Source: Ignavibacteriaceae bacterium (GTDB lineage Bacteria; Bacteroidota; Ignavibacteria; Ignavibacteriales; Ignavibacteriaceae). Taken from it: a stretch of DNA of 17,126 nt. Below the pieces are notes generated by a model. That model searched no databases. It saw nothing but the letters and a program-made list of their open reading frames with translations, and was not told the DNA's origin. The translations under genes were made by a program, and so were the position numbers. Each line of letters starts with the position of its first letter. Position 1 is the stretch's first letter. The stretch is taken from NCBI GenBank assembly GCA_031292465.1, contig JARLHB010000287.1, positions 1 through 17,126 of the forward strand. Reading direction: 5' to 3'. Below, one piece after another: positions 1-7,098 of the stretch.

Positions 1-147
1 CCCAAAGCCAATAAAATTATTTAACAGCACTCCGTTTTTGCTTACTGTTATATTTGTAGTGTCAGTTATATTTTGACCTTTCACATTAACAATAAACACA
101 TTAAAAATCGCCAGCATACATAAAATCATTATCGTTCTTTTCATCAT
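1..147 (-). CDS. N-terminus of a secreted protein, cut by the left window edge
   Basis: An open frame runs from ATG at 147 to the window edge, giving 49 codons with no stop. Two ATG codons are adjacent (147 and 144). An AGAGG Shine-Dalgarno-like site lies 3 nt before the first and 6 nt before the second, so 144 may be the true start. The product opens with MMKR and a hydrophobic stretch of about 18 residues ending near VKGQ, a classic Sec signal peptide with cleavage likely before the Gln. The mature part begins with polar residues and then reads GVLLNNFIGFG. An 'NNFIGFG'-like segment is seen at the start of some secreted glycoside hydrolases, but the fragment is too short to name a family. 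I see a secreted protein and do not know its function. Confidence 0.7.
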   Translation of the reverse strand, partial: MMKRTIMILCMLAIFNVFIVNVKGQNITDTTNITVSKNGVLLNNFIGFG

Positions 148-269
148 AAACCTCTGTTATTATATATTCTCATTCATTTCTAAACCAAGCACAATATAAT
201 CCAGTTCTTCCGACGCTAATGTTTTAATGATAAACGGATTCTTTTTATAAATGTTATTTGTAAAGCTTC

Positions 270-554
270 TCAATGCACAAGCTTTGATAAAACCGTTAAT
301 ACTATATATGAAACAACTATAACAACGCTTGCATAAAACAATATCAACTTTGCAGACAAAGCAGAGGAATTGTATGTTGACAAATGTCCACGCCAGCCGC
401 ACTCTCTGCACCTGTACATTTTAAAAAATGTTAGATTATCAGCCAGTGCTTCCTTCCAGTTTCTCGGATGCGACTTTCGCAGAGTATTACTTTTTAAGCA
501 CTGCGGGCAATTTTGGAACATGGGATTTTTTCTAAAGTTATTCTTTGTTCTCAT
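270..554 (-). CDS. Small zinc-ribbon membrane protein, unknown function
   Basis: This 94-aa protein carries two Cys pairs, CPQC (C16, C19) and CREC (C49, C52). They are about 30 residues apart and followed by GWRG, which is the pattern of a four-cysteine zinc ribbon. Residues about 67-90 form one hydrophobic helix followed by a short basic tail. The predicted form is a zinc-binding N-terminal domain tethered to the inner membrane by a C-terminal anchor. I see no enzymatic motif and cannot assign a function. Small proteins of this type are common and usually uncharacterised. The start at 554 has no obvious Shine-Dalgarno site, and Met12 is a possible alternative, but both keep all four cysteines. 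It stands alone, 157 bp downstream of the HAD gene. The paired cysteines make it more credible than the overlapping frames on both strands. Confidence 0.7.
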   Translation of the reverse strand: MRTKNNFRKNPMFQNCPQCLKSNTLRKSHPRNWKEALADNLTFFKMYRCRECGWRGHLSTYNSSALSAKLILFYASVVIVVSYIVLTVLSKLVH

Positions 555-711
555 AGATAAACAGATTTATTATAAATTGATTTGAAATATCGTTTCACAA
601 ACAATTTGCATTATTATATATATAAAACGCCATAAATTTTATTTGTTAGTTTTTTTTAACCGGCAGGTTCCCCGATAGTGTACTACAATAACTTAGTAAT
701 CTTCTAAATAA

Positions 712-1569
712 CTATTTTCCGTTGTTACTTTTAGCTTTTAGAACCATTTCTAAAAACTCAGCGGCTCCATCATTATTATTATCTTTAGGTATCTCAACAT
801 CAGCCATACGCTTCAACTCAGGCAAGCTATTGCTTAATGTAACTTTTAACGATTGGGGAAGGAAAAGACTTATATCATTATACCAATCCCCTATCACTGC
901 CGTCTCGCTTTGCCTTATACCCAGTTTGCCAAGAAGTGTTTTTAATGCTTTGCCTTTGTTCGTCCCCTTTTTTCTTATTTCAAGATAATATATACCCTGA
1001 TAGCTGTGCGACTTAAAATACGAAACGTTCAGGCCGACTGTATAAGGGAAACACATCTTATCGCGTACATATTTTATATTATCCTTATAATCGCTTGCAA
1101 TTGTTATTTCTAATGTATTTTTTGTTAATGCGTTATATTCAGGAACCTCTTCATACCTTGCACCGAATTTTTCCATCATCTGGGGTATAATTGCATTCCG
1201 TTCAGTATAATAGATAGAATCTGCATGGCATAAAGCAATATTTAATAAGAATTGATCTGAATATTTTAGCGCTTTCTTTACGTATCTTTGCGGAACAATG
1301 GATTTATATAGTACATTTCCTTCCTGATGATTTTTGATAAGGCTTCCGTCAAGTGAAATAAGCGGTATATCCAAATCAAGTTCTTCTGCAAAAGAGGTAA
1401 GTGCACTATGAAGTCTTCCTGAAGCAAATGTAAACAGAACGCCCTTCTTTTTTAATTCTTTAATTAAAATTTTTGCTCTTTCACTAATCTCGGCATTGCT
1501 TGTTAAAAGCGTACCATCTAGATCAGCTACTATAATTTTAAGACGCCTTAATATTTCTCTGTTAAACAT
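712..1569 (-). CDS. Cof-type HAD-IIB family phosphatase
   Basis: This 285-aa cytoplasmic HAD-superfamily hydrolase has all four motifs. Motif I is DLDGT at residues 16-20 (D16 nucleophile, D18 acid/base). Motif II is the Ser of ASGR (49-52). Motif III is the Lys in NKGKAL (about K205). Motif IV is GDWYND (227-232), with D228 and D232 expected to bind Mg. The cap between motifs II and III and the NKG signature fit the Cof/IIB subfamily. These proteins dephosphorylate sugar phosphates, flavin precursors or similar small phosphoesters, and sequence alone does not give the substrate. GDWYND replaces the commoner GDxxND with aromatic residues, which is unusual but leaves the metal ligands intact. 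No clear ribosome-binding site precedes ATG 1569. A strong hairpin separates the gene from the upstream kinase operon, so it is probably transcribed on its own. Confidence 0.88.
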   Translation of the reverse strand: MFNREILRRLKIIVADLDGTLLTSNAEISERAKILIKELKKKGVLFTFASGRLHSALTSFAEELDLDIPLISLDGSLIKNHQEGNVLYKSIVPQRYVKKALKYSDQFLLNIALCHADSIYYTERNAIIPQMMEKFGARYEEVPEYNALTKNTLEITIASDYKDNIKYVRDKMCFPYTVGLNVSYFKSHSYQGIYYLEIRKKGTNKGKALKTLLGKLGIRQSETAVIGDWYNDISLFLPQSLKVTLSNSLPELKRMADVEIPKDNNNDGAAEFLEMVLKAKSNNGK

Positions 1570-1641
1570 ATAACTTATCTTTTGCTTTCCCTTTTATACT
1601 TTGTATATTATCTTTTTATTCAGATAAATAGCTATCTTATG

Positions 1642-1669
1642 CCCACCCATCTTTATTAAGATGGGTGGG
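1642..1669 (-). terminator. Strong hairpin downstream of the exopolysaccharide operon
   Basis: A perfect 12-bp stem (1642-1653 with 1658-1669) encloses a 4-nt loop, with a GC-rich base of CCCACCC/GGGTGGG. It starts 19 bp past the stop codon of the tyrosine autokinase, the right place for an operon-end terminator. Reading leftwards no U-tract follows, so termination may be weak, or the hairpin may mainly protect the mRNA 3' end. The other direction has only TTTAATAAAG. Confidence 0.6.
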
Positions 1670-1688
1670 GTTTAATAAAGCAAGATTA

Positions 1689-3977
1689 TTAATTCTTTTG
1701 TTTAGAAAGATCCGGCTGCCGGCTGTGTGGCTTTTTATGACCATTATTATTATCCGAACCGGCATAATAATAATAGTATTTGTAATATGAACCGTATCCG
1801 CCTTTATAACTGAAATTATTCAAAACAGTTCCTACAAAAGATGCACTGCTCTGCTTCAGCATTTCAACGGATTTTTCCATGACCTCAAATTCTGTTATAT
1901 CAGCCGAAACAACTAATATTGTTGCATCTACCATTGAAGAAAGAATTTCAGAGTCCGTTACCGCAATAACAGGCGCGGAATCAAAAACAATAATCTCATA
2001 TTCTTTTTTTAATACTTCGATAAAGTCTCTCATCTTCTTTGAAGCCAGTATTTCCGAAGGGTTCGGAGGTATTGTACCTGAAGTTATAAGGCTTAGGTTA
2101 TTAAGTTCCGTTGGGCGAATTATTTCTTCAAGTTTTGCTTCATTGAAGAGATAATCCACCAATCCGGGATGTTTAGTTACACCAAACAAAGTATGAGCTC
2201 TGGGCTTTCTCAGATCGGTATCGATAATCAAAGTTTTTTTACCTAATTGGGCAAACGTTCCCGCTAAATTCGCCGATATTAATGTTTTGCCTTCACCGGG
2301 AGTTGATGAAGTAACGAGTATGGTTTTTAGCGGATCCTGCCCTACTTTTGAATACTGGACTCTCGTCCGCAATGCTTTAAATGCTTCGCTGGGAATCGAA
2401 TCCGGTTTCTTTGCAACAATAAACTCATGATCTTTATTCCCGTTAATCTTCATACCTTCGATGAATGGAATCCATGCAAGAACATTTATATTCCTGCTCT
2501 GAACATCTTCAGGAGTTTTAATTGTATTGTTAAAGTAGTTTTTAATAAATACGAACCCCAAAGACATACCCGCGCCTAAAACAAAGCCAAGTATAATAAT
2601 TAAAATACGGTTAGGTTTGCTCGGTAATGGAGAAACACGCCCGTTATCGATTACGATTACGTTTCCCGGCTGCGACAATTCATTTATCTGCGCTTCCTGA
2701 TGTTTTTCTTCAAGTAAGGAAAACAATTTTTCGTCGGCTTCTCTTGTTCGTTCAAGCCTTGCATATTCTATTGAGGTCTTCGGTAGTTTATTAAAATCTT
2801 TTTCATAATTATTAATTATGCCGTTCAATTCATTCAACTGTAATGTAGAAGCATGAGCTTTAATTTCTGCATCAAGTATCTTTTCAGTTAAATCTTTTAT
2901 AATGTCAGGGCTGCTTGAAAAGATACCGCTTTTAATAAGATTAAGTTTTGAACTTAATTTTTCTTTCAATTCATTAATTTTTGAGTCATAATCCTTAATT
3001 AAGGGTGAATTTTCACCTTTTTCCCTTCTGCTTGCGACAGCTACATCTTTATTCACTTCAATCTTTGCAACTTCATCCTGCAATGCCTGATAATATGATT
3101 GGGAGGCCTGGCTCTGTAAATACTCTGCAATTTTAGGATCCTGCTGCTTCAATTCGTCTTTTAATTGAGACAGAATCTTATTGGAAGTAACAAAATCTAT
3201 TTTTACGCCGTCACGCTGAGCTTCCAGGCTTGCCATTTGAGTAATTAATGACTGTGATTGGGCATCGAGAGATATAATTCCATTTTCGGACTGATATTTA
3301 CTAAGCGCTTCTTCCGAACTATTTAAATCTTTTTGTTTTTGATTTGACTGCTCGTCAAGAAATTCTTTTACGCTTGTTAACTGGCCCCTGTTAATTAACA
3401 AATTTTCTTTAAGATACTCTGAAGCATAACAATTTGCTATTAATGAGGCTTCATAAGGAGAAGGAGAACTAACTGTAATATCTACAAGGTCAACTCCCTT
3501 TTTCTGATCAATTGAAACTTTTGAAGATTTATCGCTCAATAATTCCGCGATAGCATCTACGTCGAGTAATTTTCCATCATGATTATCTTTAAACAATGTG
3601 TGATCAAAAATCAGGTAGAAATCACCCGATTTTTTTTTCGTATAAAACGTGTCTATTAAAGCCCTGGCAACATTTGACCGGATTGAATAACTTTTCAGTA
3701 TTTCCATCTCTGTAGATATAAATCTGTCATCTGTGAACCCATTCAGGCCGGTTGCACTCATCAGCGGCGATTCCAGCACACCTCCCATTGGCTTCGATAT
3801 TTTAAGTGTTGTAGTCGATTCATAAATATTGGTTGCCGTAATCGCATAAATAATTGCGACTACAAGACTTATTGAAGTTATTAATATTACCGGGAAAAGA
3901 TTATTTCTAATAATTTTAATATAGTCTTTAATAGAACTTCCTGATGCTTCCTGCGTAGCAATATTATTATTTTCCAT
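1689..3977 (-). CDS. Wzc-like polysaccharide co-polymerase / bacterial tyrosine autokinase
   Basis: This 762-aa inner-membrane protein controls chain length and export of capsule or exopolysaccharide. A Wzz-type N-terminal region has TM1 at about residues 28-48. A long, Gln- and Lys-rich coiled-coil periplasmic part follows, then a GNVR-like segment ending in a Pro-rich stretch (SPLPSKPN), and TM2 at about 458-478. The cytoplasmic BY-kinase domain has a SEAFKALRTR oligomerisation motif (about 530), Walker A SSTPGEGKT (about 557-565), Walker A' LIIDTDLRKP (583-592) and Walker B IIVFDSAP (about 662-669). The tail carries nine tyrosines between about 724 and 738, the usual autophosphorylation cluster. 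An AAGGGA site precedes ATG 3977. It follows the SLBB gene by 10 bp, so the two form an operon. No glycosyltransferase, flippase, polymerase or matching tyrosine phosphatase lies in the window. Confidence 0.95.
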   Translation of the reverse strand: MENNNIATQEASGSSIKDYIKIIRNNLFPVILITSISLVVAIIYAITATNIYESTTTLKISKPMGGVLESPLMSATGLNGFTDDRFISTEMEILKSYSIRSNVARALIDTFYTKKKSGDFYLIFDHTLFKDNHDGKLLDVDAIAELLSDKSSKVSIDQKKGVDLVDITVSSPSPYEASLIANCYASEYLKENLLINRGQLTSVKEFLDEQSNQKQKDLNSSEEALSKYQSENGIISLDAQSQSLITQMASLEAQRDGVKIDFVTSNKILSQLKDELKQQDPKIAEYLQSQASQSYYQALQDEVAKIEVNKDVAVASRREKGENSPLIKDYDSKINELKEKLSSKLNLIKSGIFSSSPDIIKDLTEKILDAEIKAHASTLQLNELNGIINNYEKDFNKLPKTSIEYARLERTREADEKLFSLLEEKHQEAQINELSQPGNVIVIDNGRVSPLPSKPNRILIIILGFVLGAGMSLGFVFIKNYFNNTIKTPEDVQSRNINVLAWIPFIEGMKINGNKDHEFIVAKKPDSIPSEAFKALRTRVQYSKVGQDPLKTILVTSSTPGEGKTLISANLAGTFAQLGKKTLIIDTDLRKPRAHTLFGVTKHPGLVDYLFNEAKLEEIIRPTELNNLSLITSGTIPPNPSEILASKKMRDFIEVLKKEYEIIVFDSAPVIAVTDSEILSSMVDATILVVSADITEFEVMEKSVEMLKQSSASFVGTVLNNFSYKGGYGSYYKYYYYYAGSDNNNGHKKPHSRQPDLSKQKN

Positions 3978-3987
3978 TATTTTCCCT

Positions 3988-4521
3988 TTATTTTCTTAAA
4001 TATACAACGATAAGTGTGGCTACCGAGACTACTACCGAAACTACCGACAGGGCCATAGAGAAGTAATCTCTAAAGTAATACCGCGGCTCGCCTGTAACAA
4101 GAAGGACATCATTAGGTTTTAAAGACGGCGATTTTATTAAACTTTTAGATTCATCGGTCATCATTATTAAATCAGAATACTTAACATTTAATATTGTTTG
4201 GGTAGAATCTTCATTCATTCTCATTAATTTTAGATTTTCCAGATGTGCTGCATCCGTTGGCCCGCCGGAATATGAAAGCAGATCATTTACTGTAGCATAC
4301 GAAGGGATTATATATTTCCCGGGATACTTCACCCAACCCCAAATTGCAACTTTAATATTTACAGCCTGCGGATCCGAATAATCGTAGAATCCGCCCTGAG
4401 GCACCTGGCGGAACGGACTGAGATTGCTTCCCAATTGCATTCCATCATTTTGAGCAAATGTTCCTGCTCCAAATAATGATATAATACAAATGATCATTGA
4501 AATAAATTTAGCCAACTTCAT
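3988..4521 (-). CDS. Short SLBB-domain polysaccharide export protein
   Basis: This 177-aa secreted protein has a signal peptide at residues 1-23 (cleavage near TFA-QN). One SLBB-type domain spans about 55-112, with the typical VAIWGWVKYPGKY core followed by a TVNDLLSYSGGP turn. A second region ends in LKPNDVLLVTGE, and residues 155-175 are strongly hydrophobic, followed by YLRK. Wza-type export proteins normally start with a Poly_export domain. None is visible here, so this is a minimal or accessory form, perhaps tethered to a membrane by its C-terminal helix. Its place 10 bp before the Wzc-like kinase supports partnership in exopolysaccharide transport. AAAGGG lies 5 nt before ATG 4521. The 239-bp region upstream should hold the operon promoter, but I could identify no convincing promoter elements there. 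Confidence 0.85.
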   Translation of the reverse strand: MKLAKFISMIICIISLFGAGTFAQNDGMQLGSNLSPFRQVPQGGFYDYSDPQAVNIKVAIWGWVKYPGKYIIPSYATVNDLLSYSGGPTDAAHLENLKLMRMNEDSTQTILNVKYSDLIMMTDESKSLIKSPSLKPNDVLLVTGEPRYYFRDYFSMALSVVSVVVSVATLIVVYLRK

Positions 4522-4760
4522 ATTTACCCTTTAGGTTTCATTTTATCTAATTAATGTCTATTTAGAACAATATATCCGGCAAACTGCAAAAATTATTAAT
4601 GTTGTTTTTACTATATATTTAAAAATTTTAGAAAGCTTAAGTGAATAGGATTTACATTTCTTTTTTCTGTATTAGCAGCATTATCCTAAACAAACTTAAT
4701 GAACACAGCTTCGCCCCATGAGTCACATTCAACTTTTTTCAAACAAAATGATCTTGTCAT

Positions 4761-5201
4761 TTAATATTTATTCGTATGACCATTTACCATCGAATCAAAG
4801 TTGGGAACAAGAATTTCCCGTCCTTCATACTGAATTACCCCTTTTAAATTTGGATCTGTGCTGGGAATAAAAACCCGGGACTCTGATGATTTTTCAGTTG
4901 ATGCAATCATTTCGATTACTTTATCCACTAAAAAACAGACCGTTTTCTCTTTTATTTCAAGCAATATTAATTTGGATTGGAATGTGAGACCGTTATTTTT
5001 AACATTAAATAATTTATGAAGATTAATTACTGTAAAAATAATTCCGCCATGTTCCCACAACATATCTTTCTCATCAGACATGTCTAAAACTGGAGGGTCC
5101 ATAATCTTAACCAGATCTTTCATGTCTAAGCATAGTTCATGCTTATCAATATAAAATATAAGCAGACTGGTTAACTCTATTTGATTCGACTGGCCCAACA
5201 A
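4761..5201 (-). CDS. Orphan CheW-domain protein
   Basis: This 146-aa protein consists almost entirely of one CheW-like domain. Features include the opening strand LLIFYIDKHELCLDM, a central INLHKLFNV strand-turn, LILLEIKEKTVCFLVDKVIEMI, and a closing GVIQYEGREILVPNF segment. CheW proteins couple chemoreceptors to the CheA kinase, and stand-alone copies also serve non-flagellar signalling. No CheA, receptor, CheY or CheR/B lies in the window. The start is unusual: no ATG is in frame before residue 26, and an in-frame stop lies at 5216-5214. Translation must therefore begin at one of two adjacent TTG codons (5201 or 5198), with GGA at 5209-5207 as a plausible ribosome-binding site. An out-of-frame ATG at 5211 encodes only two residues before a stop. 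A sigma54-type promoter ends about 33 bp upstream. Confidence 0.82.
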   Translation of the reverse strand: MLGQSNQIELTSLLIFYIDKHELCLDMKDLVKIMDPPVLDMSDEKDMLWEHGGIIFTVINLHKLFNVKNNGLTFQSKLILLEIKEKTVCFLVDKVIEMIASTEKSSESRVFIPSTDPNLKGVIQYEGREILVPNFDSMVNGHTNKY

Positions 5202-5233
5202 TTTATTCCATGTTTATTTGTTTATGTGCTTAG

Positions 5234-5248
5234 ACAAAAGGAATGCCA
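5234..5248 (-). promoter_or_regulatory. Candidate sigma54 (-24/-12) promoter for the cheW gene
   Basis: On the minus strand the 15-mer TGGCATTCCTTTTGT matches the sigma54 consensus TGGCAC-N5-TTGC. The -24 element TGGCA is complete, the spacing is correct, and TTG is present at -12. The one deviation at a key position is T for the final C. The predicted start is near 5222, leaving a leader of about 20 nt before the TTG start codon. The nearest upstream gene encodes a sigma54 activator, and a repeat that could be its enhancer lies at a suitable distance. The match was made by eye. Confidence 0.55.
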
Positions 5249-5295
5249 GAATATATATGTCGAATATCGCTGAATTTAGAAGGGTTTATTTTTAA

Positions 5296-5340
5296 AGCTT
5301 AAAATAACTTCAAGGCACCTTAAAATAATTTTAAGCTGCC
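5296..5340. repeat. 21-bp tandem repeat within an inverted repeat; candidate enhancer (UAS) for the sigma54 activator
   Basis: Two contiguous 21-bp units, 5299-5319 and 5320-5340, share the core TTAAAATAA and a CC end and match at 16 of 21 positions. Overlaid on them is a perfect 10-bp inverted repeat, AGCTTAAAAT (5296-5305) with ATTTTAAGCT (5328-5337). An inner AAGG-CA-CCTT lies at 5312-5321. The 21-bp period is two helical turns, so bound proteins would sit on one face of the DNA. The centre lies about 96 bp upstream of the predicted cheW transcription start, a normal distance for an NtrC-family enhancer. It could instead be only an RNA hairpin. Confidence 0.5.
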
Positions 5341-5751
5341 TATTCGTTATTAAATATTAATGTAATAAATGTATTATCTGGCAGGGCATAATTAGTATTA
5401 TAAATATCTATTGTTTTAGAATTGTAAATTACCATCCATTTAATAAATATATTGAGATGTGTTGTGATATAAACTATGAGGTTACTATTGTTTATAAATC
5501 GAATTGGCTATATAATGGGCATTATTAAATATTGAGTATAAAAAGAAAATTCCCAATCAGTCTTTTAATTATATCTAATGCCTATAAGTATTAACGGAAT
5601 GTTACAGAAATAGTTCACAGGGAAAGCTTATTTAGTATATGGTTAGCCCCTGGTTAATTCTTTACAGAGTGTTTAAGCCAACTAAGTCTAAGGGTAACTT
5701 TAGCTCCGCCATGAATGGCGAGGTTAATAAAAAACTTATTTTTGAATAACT
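5341..5751. other. AT-rich intergenic region between the sigma54 activator gene and the cheW enhancer
   Basis: No convincing open frame or RNA gene is visible here. A small imperfect hairpin (about 5704-5722, CGCCA/TGGCG core) lies 30 to 48 bp past the stop codon of the response-regulator gene. It has no U-tract and could be only a weak terminator. The rest is AT-rich and shows no feature I can name. Confidence 0.5.
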
Positions 5752-7098
5752 TCAATTAACAATATTATAATATTTAATTTTCTTGTTTAATGTAGGCCTT
5801 GTAATTTTAAGAATTTCACCTGCTTTTTGTTTATCCCAATTTGCTTTCCTTAAAATAAACGCAATATGTTCTTTTTCAACATCTTCCAAAGACATTTGCT
5901 CCTTTTTCACATCAATAGTATTTTTATTATTTCCGAAAGTAATATTTCCCTTTTCAAGTACATCTCCTTTGGCCAGCAATACTGCCTGCTGAAGAGTATT
6001 TTCTAATTCCCTTACGTTTCCCACCCAATCGTAACTTTGAAGCAATTCCATTACTTCAAAAGGAATTTTCAACACATTTTTATGGAATTCGGTATTTATT
6101 TTCTTTAATAAATGCAAAGCGATATTGGGGATGTCTTCTTTTCTATCCCTTAACGGGGGCATATAAATTCCAAATACATTCAGCCTGTAATAGAGATCTT
6201 CTCTAAATTGCCCTTCCTTAACCAAAGTTGCCAAATTTTTATTAGTAGCTGTAATTATCCTCGCCTTCAACGGTATAATTGATTCATCGCCAACCCTTTC
6301 GAATTCTTTTTCCTGAATTACTCTTAATAATTTAGTTTGCAGATCATAAGAAATTTCGGATATTTCATCCAGGAATATCGTCCCGCTTCCGGCTAATTCA
6401 AATTTGCCTTTCTTATCTTTTACCGCCCCTGTAAATGCACCATGCACATGGCCAAACAATTCGCTTTCCAGCAGTGTACTGCTATAAGAAGAAGCGTTTA
6501 CCGGAATAAATGGTTCGTCCTTTGTTATTCCGGAGTAATGTATAATCTTGGATATTATCTCTTTTCCGGTTCCACTTTCTCCTTCTATTAAAACAGTCAT
6601 TCTGTTTGAAGAAACTCTTCCTATCTTCTTCATTATTTCGCGTATTTGTGGAGATTTACCGACTAAACTGTTCACCAAATCCGGTTCTATTTTATTTTCC
6701 GAATCTAAAACCGCCAGCTTTTCACTTAATCTTTTTGTTTCTAAAGCATGTTTAACTAATATTTTAAATTTTTCCCTTTCTATTGGCTTTTCTATATAAT
6801 CGTATGCTCCAAATTGCATTGCTTTTATAATTGATTCGGAATTATCATAAGCAGTCATAATTAGAATGGGAATGCTCTCTTCAATTTTCTTTGTCTTCAT
6901 CAGCAGTTCAAGTCCATCCATATAAGGCATTTTTAAATCAGATATTACTAAATCCGGCCTTTCATTTTTTATTATTTCAAGGCCCTTCCTGCTTTCGGAT
7001 GCAGTATATATTGAATAGTCTTCCGGATTAAGAAAAGAGACCAATGTTTCCAGCATAGACTCATCGTCATCAATTATAACTATTTTTTGTTTGCTCAT
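5752..7098 (-). CDS. NtrC-family sigma54-dependent response regulator
   Basis: This 448-aa transcriptional activator has three domains. The receiver (about 5-120) has an acidic triad at D10-D12, phosphoacceptor D54 in VISDLKMP, T82 and K104. The AAA+ domain (about 144-375) has Walker A GESGTGKE (173-180), the sigma54-contacting GAFTGA loop (220-225), Walker B GTIFLDE (239-245), and the REDLYYRLNVF and PPLRDRKEDI segments (299-323). The C-terminus (about 405-446) is a Fis-type helix-turn-helix ending RPTLNKKIKYY. Once phosphorylated it should bind an enhancer and remodel sigma54 holoenzyme. Its ATG overlaps the TGA of the histidine-kinase gene as ATGA, and no Shine-Dalgarno site is visible, so translation is probably coupled. 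Likely targets are its own surroundings, especially the cheW promoter and perhaps the exopolysaccharide operon. The targets are inferred. Confidence 0.95.
   Translation of the reverse strand: MSKQKIVIIDDDESMLETLVSFLNPEDYSIYTASESRKGLEIIKNERPDLVISDLKMPYMDGLELLMKTKKIEESIPILIMTAYDNSESIIKAMQFGAYDYIEKPIEREKFKILVKHALETKRLSEKLAVLDSENKIEPDLVNSLVGKSPQIREIMKKIGRVSSNRMTVLIEGESGTGKEIISKIIHYSGITKDEPFIPVNASSYSSTLLESELFGHVHGAFTGAVKDKKGKFELAGSGTIFLDEISEISYDLQTKLLRVIQEKEFERVGDESIIPLKARIITATNKNLATLVKEGQFREDLYYRLNVFGIYMPPLRDRKEDIPNIALHLLKKINTEFHKNVLKIPFEVMELLQSYDWVGNVRELENTLQQAVLLAKGDVLEKGNITFGNNKNTIDVKKEQMSLEDVEKEHIAFILRKANWDKQKAGEILKITRPTLNKKIKYYNIVN

Noticed and set aside
160..411. 83-codon minus-strand frame overlapping the zinc-ribbon gene
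   Set aside because: It has odd Cys- and Ile-rich composition and no motif, and it overlaps a frame with a clear four-cysteine pattern.
5378..5395. Second sigma54-like site (TGGCAGGGCATAATT, plus strand)
   Set aside because: It has a -24-like half but no TTGC at the required spacing, and no gene follows on that strand.
5508..5524. TTGGCTATATAATGGGC on the plus strand as a -24/-12 promoter
   Set aside because: The GG to GC spacing is one base too long, and no plus-strand gene follows.
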